A DNA stretch of 64,000 bases from Paragyromitra xinjiangensis (GCA_038503065.1 JBCAMK010000002.1:62001-126000), one strand, 5' to 3'; counted from the first letter of the stretch, positions 1 to 12,060 are shown. The notes: a model not told the origin generated them from the letters alone. Numbers and translations: made by a program.

Positions 1-1592
1 CATTTTCATCTGCTGCGTTCTGAATTGGATCTTCAGGTAGGAATGAGTTCAAAATATGTTCCTAAAAAATTAGAGAAATGAATTTACTGAGAGGAGATGT
101 TAACTCACTTCAAGGAAATCAGGATCATCATCCACTTGCTCTTCTCTCGGGTCCAAGAACTTTTCAAGTTCTGGAGCTTCCCTAATATGGCTCTTGCTTT
201 GCAATATTGCAAATGATGCCTGTAATTCCTCCCTGATCGATTGCATATCTGCTTCATCCTCGGCGTCCAAATTTGGTATCGGTGTTACACGAACACTGGT
301 AGCTGTGGCTAGTGCAGTTGGTAGGTATGATGGCTCAAATAATTTAACACTACTTTTCGTAAAGCAGTTAAAAATTGTCGAGGGTTTAATATCATTGTTC
401 CATGCTTCTACTGCCCACTGAATAGCTTGCAGGATGTTGATGACAGGTAAATCAGCCCCTTCCGGTAGTTTTTCAACTTTTCTCACTAGGTAACGAACAA
501 AATGGCGTCGGGTATGTGCTTTCCAAGCACTTATTATTCCTTGGTCAAGAGGCTGCCATTTTGATGTTGTGTTTGGGGGCAACCAAACAATTAAAGTGTT
601 CTTTAGGGCTGTGGTGCCGCCAATTTCTTTAACCCCAAGTTCATGGGCAGAAAAATTATCCAAGAGTAATACAACCTTCCGGCCACGCATTTTTCGATCA
701 AACCAATGCAAGTACTCTATCATGATTTTTGCTCGCATCCAGGCAGTGGCATTATAACGATAGATAACTCCCATTGCTGATCGATTGATGTATTTGAAAC
801 AACGTGGATTTTCCGCCGTACCAATAACCCATGGCTGCAATTTGTGAGACCCGGTACCGTTACATGTCAAGCCAACTGTGATTCACAGCTTGTCTTTTTT
901 AGTCCCTTCTAGCTGCTCAGTACACAGTCGTCGATCAGGTTGCATTCGATAGTAGTATCCTGTTTCATCAAAGTTGTAGGTATCATCAAGGTCATATTCT
1001 CGCAAAATCTCTCGAATAGTATCCATCTGTTGTTGGCCTATCTCACATTCAGAGCTACCTGATTCACCATGTTGCTTATGCTCTTTGATCTTGTGATGTT
1101 TTTTAAAGGTGTCTAACCATCCGTCAGAAAATTTCGGTAACGTCTCCCCTATAATAATTTAGTTAATATTAGTAACATGTCTTTGTAACTCATTCAATTG
1201 TTTGTCATACCTGGGTATAAAACCACAAAAAAGTCCTTAGCTTTCTCTTTCAAAACTAAACCCGAAATAGGTATCTTTTTTTCCATCCGTTTATGCCATT
1301 CAAATAAGGCTTCGTCCAGTTTTGGCCATGAGACCTCGCGTCTTTTCTTTTGTTGAGGATGTGCAAGTGATTCCGATGGCTCAAGCAAATCAGCTGCCCG
1401 CTTTGTAAAGATATTGCTGATAGTTGGCTGTGATATGACTTTTCCCGAGTGTGTATCTGCAAACCATTTTTGCACTTTTTTCCAATGCGGGCGATCTCCA
1501 GTTCTTTCCTGTTCTAAATTGAACCACTCGCACACTTCTTTTTTCTCGGCATTGGTAAAAGCTTGTCTCGGTTTAGGAGTATTGGATGACAT
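1..1592 (-). pseudogene. pogo/Fot1-like DDE transposase, interrupted by a stop and cut by the window edge
   Basis: Proposed exons: 1592-1211, 1148-109 and 61-1 (continuing off the left edge), with introns 1149-1210 and 62-108. Exon 1 encodes a CENP-B-type helix-turn-helix region (KKVQKWFADTHSGKVISQPT). Exon 2 carries the three catalytic acidic positions of a DDE_1 transposase: NFDETGYYYR (first D), LLLDNFSAH (second D) and TSKWQPLDQGI (third D). The third exon keeps the frame with no further stop. One in-frame TGA at 883-885 sits between KKDKL and ITVGL; a CGA to TGA change at a CpG would explain it. The protein joins a DNA-binding N-terminus to a cut-and-paste catalytic core. Because of the stop I call it a pseudogene, although readthrough or a sequence error cannot be excluded. 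Confidence 0.8.
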
Positions 1593-1900
1593 TCTGACAT
1601 ATAAATATGGTGATCGGGAGTGTGAAAATGTAGGACCTGAAGGTGTGTATTAAAGCGAGATCACAAACAAATCCACTCGCTTTGCACAAGAAAATATGTG
1701 AATCAGGGGCTACAAGCTATCGATAACCCTAACCCTACAATTATCTATAAGAATTTACTAACTATTTTTTGGGATATGTTAAGAATATTCTTACATCACG
1801 ATATTCTTATTTTCCCATACAAAATGCCCCGGTTCTGCCAGCAATATTCTTACAGGGCGAATATTCTTATATCCCGAATTCTTATAGGGCGAGTCAGCTG
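1..1900 (-). mobile_element. pogo/Fot1-type (Tc1/mariner superfamily) DNA transposon, partial
   Basis: Minus-strand transposase plus a 5' non-coding end. The outer end is placed at 1900: read on the minus strand it begins CAGCTGACTCGCCCTATAAG, resembling the CAG-starting terminal repeats of pogo-type elements, and it is preceded by TA (1901-1902), the usual target site. Just inside lie four copies of ATATTCTTA (1785, 1801, 1844, 1861) and a shorter one near 1878, which look like subterminal repeats. The other end lies beyond the left edge, so the matching repeat and TA could not be checked. The boundary is an inference; the transposase identity is firm. Confidence 0.8.
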
Positions 1901-1902
1901 TA

Positions 1903-3019
1903 CCCATAAAGGGTCCTATCCTTTTGTAGCTAGAATTCTAGTTATAATAAAATCATTATTAAAAAAAAAAAAAAAATTGTACAACCCTTTCTCTCGAGTC
2001 GGTTGTTTCAATAAACTATTATCATAAGCTTTGATGTGAATTTAAAGCTGGGGCTCATAGGGATATTCTGAATTCGCCAAGCCACAGAAGACGAACTGTC
2101 CTAACCCACAGGGCACCCTCCTACCCATACATATGCGTGTTATCGGAGCACACCACACTAAAAAGATATTATAAGACGCTTCGCAGATAGATTATATCCG
2201 GTATAGGTTGGTAAATGTAATAGCTAATTCCACGTTCGCAACCCCATGCGGTACGAAGGGACACAAGAATACTACATCTCTGAATTTGTCAACTACAAGA
2301 CCGTAATCAAGCAGTTACTAGGCAAATCAGAAAAATATACGAGTCCAGCTGAGAAGTTAGTGCCCTTTTGCCCCAACTGAAAATATTTCCCGGGGCTGTT
2401 TCAGCCCTATTGAGCATAATTTCGGGAAATGATCCGAATGCGTGTGGATTGTTTAAGAACATATGTTTCTATTGAGTTTGCGTTATGCAAAAATAGCGTT
2501 GCTATGCCAAAATACACATCAGTTTTGCGCACAAGACTGCGCCATGGCGATCAGCCCTGCAAGACAAACGCTGTCCCTTAGTCTGGTAAAAATGCTGACC
2601 CCCTGTGTGCTGTGGCTCAACAGTGTTAACTGAAACCTCATCAATAAGAATCACAAGATAGGTTTCCCTAGCAGGGGGGGTCAGCTTTACCAGACTAAGG
2701 GATACTCGTATTCTCCGCAATTAGAACAGCCGCGGTGCAAAGAAGATCCCATGCACCCCTTCCACTTATCTGTTGGAGGAAACAGAGAAGAAACCCTAAT
2801 CGCGGAATCCGCAGACCAGAGTCATTAATCCTCTGCAGCACCACGAACCACTTACATCCTCAGGCTATGATATAAGCCAGTCTGTAAAACAAGAAAGATT
2901 TCTACATAGCCATCAGGGGAGAGCAATCCATCGTTCAACTCAACCTTTTACACGTAGAATACCACAGTACTGTTTATAACCACCTTTGTGCCCCCACTTC
3001 CAGAGTATCGGCAACAGTT
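1903..3019. other. Intergenic, no gene seen
   Basis: Holds a run of about 15 A at 1961-1976 and one strong inverted repeat (2574-2701, listed separately). Short reading frames here show no recognisable protein. Confidence 0.6.
2574..2701. repeat. Inverted repeat / hairpin, possible miniature transposon
   Basis: The left arm begins TCCCTTAGTCTGGTAAA (2574) and continues AAT-GCTGACCCC. The right arm, ending at 2701, is its reverse complement except that the 3-base AAT is missing. Arms are about 26-29 bases around a loop of about 70 bases. No clear target-site duplication flanks it. It could be a MITE, a terminal-repeat remnant, or a hairpin-forming transcript. Confidence 0.6.
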
Positions 3020-4335
3020 ATGGGTATCTCTCCGGAAGGCATGATCGCGCTTATATGGTTTTTCCTAGCCTTCGACTTTGTCTTCTTGACCATTCGGCTT
3101 TACCTGATCATCACACGGCCCCGAGTGACCAAAGAAGCTCTGATAAGTGAAGTGTGTATTTGTTTGGCTTTTATTCTATTCTTAGTTGAAACTACCTCCA
3201 CCACTACATACCATGCAACGCTCATCAAATATCGCAATGATCCAACCATCGACAGAACAATAGGAATGCCAAGAAGCAAGATAATTCTATTCTTCAAAGT
3301 ACGTCGAACTCTGGTTTGACAATCATATTCATCACAATCGGAACATGCTGAACCCCCACACTTACATGTAGCTCCAACTCGCCGAAGTAGAACTCTACTT
3401 AACAGGCATCTGGCTTATAAAAGGCTCTTTTATCGCTTTATACTTTGACATATTCCGCTCGTTACCAACAAGAACTAGACGAGGCCTCCATGCCACAGCC
3501 GTTTACACACTACTTAGCTGGTTCGCAAACGTTCTACTACCACTTCTCTATTGCCGTCCAATAAGCCTTGTTTGGTATAGTCACACCCGAAAGAGGCTTG
3601 TCCAAACACTTTATATCTAACCTAAAATTACAGGGCAATTGAAGGACATTGCACTTCATTTCGATTTAATTTTGGAACAATATTTCCGATGGTCACCAAT
3701 GTGACAACAGATCTATTAAGTATGCCCAGCTACACTTAAACCCCGCATTAAGTAGATATTTACAAGAGCTAGACTAACATCAGATACTAGTCATCATAAT
3801 TCCAATCCTCGCCCTACGAACATTCAGTCTCCGTAGGCCAGAAATATTAGCTATCGCTTTCCTCCTTTGTATGGGTTGTCTTACCATTGTCGCCACGCTC
3901 CTACGGTACACATATGTGACGAAACGGAACGCACAAGGGAAAAGCGGAAATCCAAACCTTATCACGTCAGTCTCACACTTCTACTCATGGCCAGATCTCT
4001 TCAGAGAATACTAATTTTTCATGATAATTAGTCAAGCACAAATATGGTCTTATGCTGAAGGATGCATAGCTCTCTTCGCGGCTTGCCTCCCTGCTGGTCG
4101 CGTCCTCCTTGCTCGCAAGCGGCGGCACTCCAGGGAAATGAACGGTCCTAATAGGTTTAGATTAAAGAGTTCATCCTTAGGATTCAGTAAAACAACAAAT
4201 GAAGATTGCTCGCAGGTGAATAGGGATCACAGCCTTGTGGTATTTAAAACTACCAGTTTTGACGTCGAGAGCACAGCAGATTTGACAGGATATCAGCAGG
4301 AATTGAATATCGGGCTGCCGAGAACTGAACAATGA
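3020..4335 (+). CDS. PTH11-like / fungal rhodopsin-domain seven-helix membrane protein
   Basis: Five exons: 3020-3298, 3372-3574, 3634-3719, 3791-3965, 4032-4335; 348 residues. The spliced protein follows the fungal integral-membrane (PTH11-like, Fung_rhodopsin) pattern: an N-terminal helix (MIALIWFFLAFDFVFLTIRL), a second near LISEVCICLAFILFLVE, then LYLTGIWLIKGSFIALYFDIF, a helix ending LLPLLYCRPISLVW with the family's CRP motif, the loop Cys in AIEGHCTSF, the helix LLIIIIPILALRTF, and a last helix starting QAQIWSYAEGCIALFAACLP. The C-terminal tail is hydrophilic and probably cytosolic. No CFEM domain is present. Relatives are surface receptors linked to host or nutrient sensing; the ligand is unknown. 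It is convergent with the next gene. The 3' splice site at 3790 (TACTAG) was chosen because the nearer CAG breaks the frame. Confidence 0.82.
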
Positions 4336-4810
4336 TACCTCTCTCTCTGTGCGTGTTTTCTTCCATCTTTAATCTTATCAGCTAAATCATAGAGATACAT
4401 ATTTATGAACTTACAACCAGTTCATGTTCTTTTTTTCTTTCGTCCTTTCTTTCCCCAAGCTGGGCATGTCTATTTGCCACAGGAGGAGATTATCTTAATA
4501 TATTCTAATTTCACAGCATGTTGCAAGAGTTACCCAAGCGCAAAAGTTAAAGGTGTGCCTTCAAGGCTCCATCCGGTAGTAATAGAATAATAGAATAACA
4601 TAACCACCAACCAACCCAACAACCTAGAATGATAAATTGTGAGGAAAAACGGGCAATGATCCACCTATGCTCATAAGGCATCGCTCGTATTCGTCAAAGA
4701 ACCCGATACTAATCCATAAGGCAAATCATAAAACAAAAAATTATCCCAAACCCAAAACTCATAGCTTACATTATCCTTCCCTTCTTCCAAGACCATCAAT
4801 TCCACTAGAA
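4336..4810. other. Convergent intergenic gap
   Basis: 3' flanks of two convergent genes. Nothing else seen. Confidence 0.5.
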
Positions 4811-6392
4811 CTAATCTACTGGCATGCAAACCACCCTGGCCTTCACAACACAATTCCTTACTTCCTGTCTATCTCCCATCTCATCCCCCCATTTCTCTAC
4901 TCCAGGCCATGCCACACACGCTACGCTTGCATCCTCTTCCTCCTCTCCTGTTAAGTCCTCCATACACTCTGGGTCCCATTTGCTTCCTGGGCTTACAAAA
5001 TCAGAGGCTCCGATACAGAAATTCGCCCGTTGGCACCGCATTAGCATGACTATATGGATTGTTTGGTCAACAACTGATGTGAGCATTTTTTCCCGTGCCG
5101 GGGTCGAAGGTGAAGGGAGAAATTGGGCGGTGAGGCTCAGCAGGCGTGAAGTGATAGCAGCGGTCAGAGAAGCGAGAGTTTCAGGTGAAGCGAGAAGGTG
5201 TGTTCGTAAGAGAAGACGAGTGGATGCACGCCAGCTGTTAAGTGCGGTTGGAGTAGCTACGGAAATCGTTAGTGGACCTAAAGACCGAAACCCTAGCAGA
5301 TGAGATTTTACAGTTTTCTGCGAGATCCTTTTCAAGCCCCTGTAATAGTTCGCTACGCTCAGGCGAGAGCCCAAAGAACCACCCGCCAAAAACCTCCCGG
5401 ACCAGTCTTGCAGCAACGAGTGACTGCACGACATGAACACGATGGCCACCTCTTATCAGTTTCTCGTAGGTAGGGACAGTGTTGCACAGTTCCTCCCGAG
5501 CTTCATCATCCAGCTTTTGCGCGTCTATAACCCCGCCCTTCACGGCGCCATTCGCTAGACACCAGTTCATAACATCATACCCAATCCTTCCCCATGAATC
5601 CCTAAACACTTCATCCCCCACCGCCTCTTCGACCCTTGTATTCGCCGAAATACTTTGTTTCAGTCCCGAAACCACTATTTCTAGCCTTGCTATCTCTGCG
5701 TCCCGTTTTGCCACAACAGCGTTGGCAGATGCCCGATGCATCCTCAGCTCCTCGGTTAGCCGGGCGTGAGCCGCTCGCACAGCATCTATTTCCGGCGAAA
5801 ACTGAAGTTCGTGGAGGTGGGCGTCTCGACGTGCAATGTCCTTTTTAAAGCAGATGATATCGAGTTTGTAAAGCTCTATATCCTCCATCATTTCGCGACG
5901 CTGCTTTTGCAAGGTAGCGATAGCAGCCTCGAGATCCTTTATTCGACCTCTTGATCGAGAAGAGACTTTCCTCGGGGTAGTAGAAGGTGTAACGTCTTGA
6001 CCCTGTGATTCAAGTTAGGTGCACCCCACATGTATTGAGACCATATTCCCATACCTCTTCTTGATCTTGTTCCTGGAACTCTTCATCTACCCTGTCCGTC
6101 GGTTCAAGTGGTTGCTCCCGTTCGAGCTCATGACCTTCCGAAATTGATTCTGCCCGCTTCTTCAGCTCTCCACGCACTCCTCCACAATATCTCTCCCATT
6201 TTGCAGCTTACTCTCATAATCTCCGGTTGCCGCCGTAGCTGTAATAGCCTCGCTCCCAACTCCAGTTTCAGTTCCACCATTTGGCGCTACCGCTCCACTT
6301 GCGCTCCGTTTACTTCTTGCTTTCGACATTGGTGGTGGTGGTGATGCAGGAGGAGAAATACCAGGAGTTTCTGGGGACGTTTCGCTAGCCAT
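4811..6392 (-). CDS. Uncharacterised coiled-coil protein
   Basis: Proposed exons 6392-6212, 6167-6055, 6002-5312 and 5256-4811; 476 residues. I do not recognise the family. The N-terminus (MASETSPETPGISPPASPPP) is Pro/Ser-rich and disordered. It is followed by a Glu-rich stretch, then a long predicted coiled coil from about residue 115 (IKDLEAAIATLQKQRREM through ARLEIVVSGLKQSI). A globular region follows (FRDSWGRIGYDVMNWCLA), ending in an acidic tail with EEEEDA. The first intron (6168-6211) is only 44 bases with a weak acceptor, so the N-terminus is the least certain part; a start inside exon 3 is possible. The other introns have good GTATGG/CAG and GTAAAA/TAG borders. It is tandem with the Hsp70-like gene upstream and convergent with the PTH11-like gene. 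No function is proposed. Confidence 0.65.
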
Positions 6393-6777
6393 CGTCTAAG
6401 TGTTGGGAGAAGATGAGGAACAAGGCTGCGGGGTGGGAGACGTGTAGACAAGGATTGTTCCAGCCGCAGTATCTGGTGTAACGTGGAGCATTGGGGCAAC
6501 GTGTCGAGTGCTTGCCGATGAATACAACAGGGCATTTACGGATATATCCCAAATTTATTAAACAACCAGTGGTTCGCAATCCAAACGCTGAAAAAAAGCT
6601 CCTTTTCCATTCTTTTTTTCTCCTCCTTCTCTACTGTATTCCCAACTAAACTGAAACCAGCCATGCCCAAACCCAAAGTCCCCCTTCGCCCCCAAAAAGA
6701 CCCATACTCCATACCATAAACCAAATGCCTATTTAATTAAATTCTCCAGTTACTCATTCGTTAATGGAAGGTCGCTG
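6393..6777. other. Tandem intergenic gap
   Basis: Lies between the Hsp70-like gene's 3' end and the coiled-coil gene's 5' end. It is pyrimidine-rich on the plus strand (6595-6630). No gene seen. Confidence 0.5.
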
Positions 6778-9192
6778 TCACAGATCCATATGCAACCTAT
6801 ACATAACCCCATTAGTACTCCTCCCTACATCCTCGAAAGAAACAAAACGTACCCCGTCAACTTTCAGTTCAAACATCAAACTTGCCGAATCCACAATAAG
6901 CTCCAATACAAAATCCAAATTCATGTATTCCTCTCCGTTACTAGTAACTAGTCTTGCAAATTCACTCTTTGGAACAGCGGAAAGGTCTGTCCTTAGTGTG
7001 CACACAGAGCGTACGTTCTCGCACATGTTTACTGGTGCAATCTCAGACTCACACATCATCAGCTCATCTTCAACGACGAGTGTCTGCCCAGGCCTAAAAT
7101 TCCGCGTGTAGTGAAAAGAGATAGGAGCACGGTCAGAAACAGGTTGCCCACGCGAAATATCTTAATATCATAGACACTATGATTAGAGAATGAGCGAAAA
7201 GAAGGAAAGAGAAAGGGTGGGAAATATACGCCACTGCATCCGATCGCTAACCATCCACCGCTCCCAGAGAGGGCTCCAGTAACGGTCTGCAACTGGGTGC
7301 TTTCCCTCTTCCCAAATAGTCGCATAGCTAGTCCCATAGTGGCACCGAGCCTTTCTATTCACCACCATGGAGCCCTCTAGCCCTCTTATAACAGCTCCAC
7401 GGACAACAGCAGTCCATGCGTAGAGTGGTTGCATAACCTCGATACTTGGGAACGTAATAACACCTGATCTTGGAACCTGGTATGGCTGTGGCAAGGTGGA
7501 CTTACCAAAATGCCTTTTCAAGCGATTGTAGAGGTAATTACTCTGCCCGAATCCGCCAACCAACACGATACCCTTTTCATCGTCAAATTAGCTAAATCCA
7601 AGAAAACAAGTATCAAAATCTCCTCGCATACCGTAACTTTTCCTCCCTTCCCCCTAATACTCGCAACTTGCTCCTCGCACAGCTTTACGACTTCTCCCAC
7701 AACTGGCTCAAAAATCGCCTTAACTTCCTCTCGCCTCAACATCAAGAAGCCTCCCTCAACACGCCTAGATTCATCGTCTGGCAGACCAGGGAATGGCACC
7801 GATATCTCTTCCTCTTCTTCATCCTCTTCCTCCAGGGTTGATGTATATCTGAAATTACGCTTCACGTATTCTTCCCAAAACTTCAACCCCACCTGTCGCG
7901 TCTTTAGTTTCAGACCATCATACATAGAATCACCAAGACGCCGCCGACAATGATCCTCAAAAGCATAATTCAAGAACACCGAACCGCAGAGCCCACCAGT
8001 ACCAATAGAGGACTCAGAAAGGAGCAAAGACGGACTCAGCGATGTGATTTCATACGATATTAAATCCACCGTCCCACCGCCTGCATCACAGACGACGAAA
8101 TGATCCCCAACTGCCAATGAATTAGGCTGTATAGCACGCAATGTGTATACAGCCGCCGCTTCAGGTTCACTAATCAATCTGATCCCACCGATACCACCTT
8201 TTCCCGCTGCCATGCCTGCTCTCTCGGCTGCTATCCTGGTTGCATTCTTTGCCGCGTCGCTCCATACCGCGGGGACTGTCAACACCCACTCAATCGGCGT
8301 GGAAGCCATAAAGCTTTGGCCGTACCGCCGTGTCAGTGTATCGATAGTATGCGCGTACAGCGCACCAAGGTAGTCGCTAATGGCATCGAGAACTGTCTTA
8401 TTGGCGCTACGCAACAAAGACGTCGTTTCCAGTGGTGAAATATATGAAGGGAGTTTATGCTGGCGGTCCAAGAAAAGCTTGAGGCAACGTAGACGTGGAG
8501 TCGCCGGTAGTGGTTGAAACCCCCATCGGTAGGATGTCGCAGGTGGGAGAGATTTTCTTCTAACTCCAGATGTGGGAATGTTGAAATTATTTACTAGGGG
8601 TGGATCGCTGTTGGTCGAGGACGCGCGGGAAGGTGACTGAGTATAGGAGATTTCGGTAGGGACTTTGTCGGAGGTGATGCCATTACCGCCAGGCCAGGTC
8701 TTGAGTCTACAGTACGTCAGTAGTGATCAGTACCTAGGAATTAAGGAGAACAAACACTTCAATATCATCGGGGGTGCCACTATAGACTGCTGCGACACTA
8801 GAAATATGTTAGCAAGTCCTTAGAGGGCAGACGATCTTTATCCTATTCCATCAACTGCAATGTAAGACCCAATCAAGGCCTTTGAACCCTAATCCCGAAT
8901 GCATGTTTACCTGATAGTTACCCCAAAAAGAAGAAAAGTACAAGAAAAAGAAATTTAGAAGATACCGAAATACTCATAGAAGATACCAGTATCACCACAC
9001 AGAAACATATCACAAAAGTTCAAACACATACCCACTATATGTAGTCCCAAAATCCACACCAACGATTAGGCGATCACCCCCACTAAGCTCCATCCTAGCC
9101 GCAGAAGTCGAGGATGCAACAGAGCTGGAAGTGCGCTCTGAACCAGAGCGGATGTTCAAGTTCCCAAAAGCTTCTGAAAGTGGTCGCGCCAT
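6778..9192 (-). CDS. Hsp70-like (HSPA12-type) actin-fold ATPase
   Basis: Exons 9192-9032, 8797-8756, 8706-7632, 7572-7230 and 7160-6778; 667 residues. The frame is open upstream to 9372, but 9192 (MARPLSEAF) gives the usual short N-terminus. Phosphate-1 motif GVDFGTTYSG is at residues 45-54, split by the first intron just after it; VAAVYSGTPDDIEV follows, then WVLTVPAVWSDAAKNATR, RLISEPEAAAVY, the phosphate-2 motif VVCDAGGGTVDLISYE, and the adenosine motif GIVLVGGFGQSNYL. The C-terminal part is a divergent beta-rich region rather than a canonical Hsp70 substrate domain. Such diverged Hsp70s are expanded in Pezizomycotina; their clients are unknown and the location is probably cytosolic. Several introns lack stops or are tiny (49-69 bases); intron 1 is long (234 bases). 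An acidic insert (EEEDEEEEE) follows the phosphate-2 region. Confidence 0.85.
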
Positions 9193-9372
9193 GCTGCCAA
9201 GGATTCCAAACGGCTTACTTGCGTTTGCTTGGTATGTGGTGAGTTTCGCAGGGCGAAAACCAGAAGTTGAGTGGGCTTGAGATGGTGTTTGCTTTCGACC
9301 TCCCCCTTCGTGCAACGCGCTCTCTATCTTAAAATGGCATTCTCGCACACTTATGTATCCGGCGGTGTGCAT

Positions 9373-10058
9373 GCGGCTGATAGACTTCTATAGAGCTCCA
9401 TGCAGCCGCAACCAACCCAGGACATGAAACACAAGCTGATGCCGGTAGTGTTACCAGGTACGACGCTTATCCGCTTTTGTCCTTCGCGCTAGCCATGGTA
9501 ATAAATGAATCCTGTATAGTAGTTTGCTGAGATGACAAGCTCACCAGGTTGTCTATTATTCGAATGGCATTGAAAAACCCATACTAAAATTTGGTTAGTA
9601 AATGCTAACTAGCTAAAGATCAAGGCATATTACAATCAAAGCTTATACGTGGTGGCACCCGGGGACGTGAGCCTAAGATATGATGATAGCTCTCACCCAA
9701 ATATATGATACCAAAGGCCACGCAATCATGATCCACCCAGTCGCAACTATGTAGGACAAGGCTGCATATTGCATATTGCGTAATGTATGCATCACCCTCA
9801 ATCACTCGACCCAGTTACGTACTGTTGAGATCCGTAAATGACAATTTAACATAGAACAAAGGCAAAAAGAGCCAAAACTTGTAAGATTAGGCCATAAACC
9901 AATACAGGATACTCTCACCTCCCTCTCTTACCTTGGCCTTCCAAAAAATCCACCAAAAAATTGTATTCTTGCCCTAAAAACCACATATACATCCACGATT
10001 CCGCCCCTGAAATCCCCCGGCCTTGGTAAGAAACTATCCCACCAACCCGGAACCAATA
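9373..10058. other. Intergenic gap
   Basis: Region 9193-9372 stays open in frame with the Hsp70-like gene and may be leader or coding. From 9373 to 10058 no gene is seen. Confidence 0.5.
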
Positions 10059-11973
10059 TCAAACATTATGACCACAAGTCCCAACATGTCGTTCTTCCTT
10101 GTCGATAGCCCATGCAAATGCGCCCTCGATGTCTCGTTTAGCGTTACTTGTAATATTCTTTGGAATGAGATTATGCCCATCCAATGCAAGCACAGCCAGA
10201 ACATGTGCAGCAGCCTGAACAAACACACGTTAGCCACCAACCACCACCACCACCACCACCACCACTACCACCACCCCACCACAAACAGGAGAACCCAAAA
10301 TACCTTCGCATTGATAGTCAAGACTGTTGAATTCGGGTTGTCATAAATGTCACAAGCTTGATGATAGCATGGATCTTGATCCACTCCAGTCCCTATGAAT
10401 TCAAAGAAAAATAGTTAACGTAGCCATCCTCAAAAACCACGTTGGTTCTATTTTCCCTACCGGTATGGAGCCCTCCCACAGGTTTGTACAGCGTATCCAT
10501 AAAACTTGCATAATCGCTCCCTCCCGTAAACACAGCCGGTGTTACAGTGATACCCTTACTCGTGAGATGGTCCACAAAAAGCTTCTCGATAACATCCGAG
10601 CCTGGAGCGCCAGAAAGACCATGAGTACTGCCATCGCCGTCAAAAACACCGAAGTAACCTTTTGATACCATATCGAAGTTCAAATATAAAAGGATCTTGT
10701 CGACTTCGGTTTGGTTAAGATTTGATGTGTAGTACCGGGATCCGACGAGACCGTTTCTAAACGTAGGTATCAGCCATGGCAAATTGAAACCAATCTAACG
10801 GAAGGGATGAATGAATACTCTTCAGCGCCCCACCAGGCGAATCGAACCTTGTTCTTGACTTGATATTTCTTTAAGCCGGTGAGCAACTCAAGAATCAAAC
10901 TCGTCCCAGAACCTAGAAGGTTATCAGATCTGCTTCCCAGAATATATCAACACAATGCTCCATTACCATCATCATTAATCCCTGGGCCTGCTTTCACGCT
11001 ATCCAAATGGGCACCTAACTAAAGAAGCGAGGGAACATTGTGAGCTCAAATGAAAACCCAGATAAAAGACAACCCTCCTCACAAGAGTCCATTACTTACC
11101 ATAATGACATTATCCGGGTCTCCACCTTTTGTCTCAGCAAAAACATTCTGCGTAATCCTAGTCTCGATGGTCTGGGTCTGTTGGAAATACACCTCGATAA
11201 CCTCCCCAGCCAGCAACCTTTCCCTCAAAGCCAGCCCATCATCCTGATTAATAAAACCGCTAGGAACAAGTGTTTTCGGATCCGGCGCAGACAATGTACC
11301 TCCAGTAACCAACGTAGGAACATTGTTATAAATTATAACATTAGATGCACCAACCGCAGCGGCTGGACGGACCCGTCCAGCTAGTGTTCCGCCGGTAGGA
11401 CAAGTGCCTCTCTCAACAAGAACAATCTTGTCTTTCACATCATAGCCAGCGTATCCCTCAACCGTGCACCCTTCAGGACCACTGGGACCAAGAACCAACT
11501 GCGCGGCAACACCTCCTGCGGTTGTAGACGGGGAATAGGTCAAACCATACACGTAGTAACTAGTGTCTCCGACCTTGAACGAGATAGAATCCACATTACT
11601 GAACAGCGCTGGGAAGTCCTGAATCCAGGTATCAATTGTGCGAGAAAATCGACTTGCTCGTTCGACGACATAGTCCCTAGAAGCAGCAAAGCCAGGATAT
11701 CCGAAGGCACGGTTTCCACCATTGTTGCGCGCTATTTGCTGCAGGCGGTTTAGGTCCTTCATTAATCTAGTAAAATCAAAACATTTCAGTAATTCGCTCA
11801 ATATCAATAATAATCAAAAGTTTTTCTTTCAAAGCGGAAAGTAGACAGACGCCTTACTCAACTTCCAAGATATCATCTTGCAATTTCTCCGACGTTACCC
11901 ATTCAGTCCCCCAGGCTCCTTGCACCAACAGCAAAGCAGTGCCTGCGACGAGAATCAGATATCCGAACCTCAT
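10059..11973 (-). CDS. Secreted M28-family aminopeptidase (leucine aminopeptidase Y type)
   Basis: Seven exons: 11973-11858, 11766-11100, 11018-10967, 10912-10819, 10756-10461, 10392-10304, 10214-10059; 489 residues. It starts with a clear signal peptide (MRFGYLILVAGTALLLVQG). A protease-associated (PA) domain follows in exon 2 (CTVEGYAGYDVKDKIVLVER). The zinc-binding set of M28 peptidases is complete: GAHLDSV (His), GINDDGSG (Asp), WWGAEE (Glu-Glu), YLNFDMV (Asp) and GGLHTG (His). A disulfide-type loop, DPCYHQACD, follows in exon 6. It should remove N-terminal residues from peptides outside the cell or in the vacuole. A TATA box lies about 80 bases upstream. Intron 6 (10215-10303) holds a CAC/GTG microsatellite. 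Without splicing, the reading frame appears to stop before the DPCYHQACD segment. Confidence 0.92.
10241..10275. repeat. (CAC)n microsatellite inside an intron
   Basis: About seven uninterrupted CAC/CCA units and further imperfect ones on the plus strand. They lie wholly within intron 6 of the M28 peptidase gene. Confidence 0.9.
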
Positions 11974-12052
11974 GGCCTCCCAATTCGTAGGTAAATGGCT
12001 GATGCGGAATAAGAATTGAAGCTCAAAAGGGACACGGTCTAGGGAATCGCCT

Positions 12053-12060
12053 CTTATATA
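12053..12060 (-). promoter_or_regulatory. TATA box of the M28 peptidase gene
   Basis: TATATAAG on the minus strand, 80 bases before the ATG at 11973. A CCAAT pentamer (12062-12066, plus strand) adjoins it. The assignment rests on position and sequence only. Confidence 0.55.

Noticed and set aside
1726..1736. Telomere-like CCCTAACCCTA
   Set aside because: Only two units inside the transposon end. Similar single AACCCTA motifs are scattered over the window, so this is not a telomere scar.
10023..10346. Frame with a poly-His run
   Set aside because: Translation of the (CAC)n microsatellite antisense to the peptidase gene.
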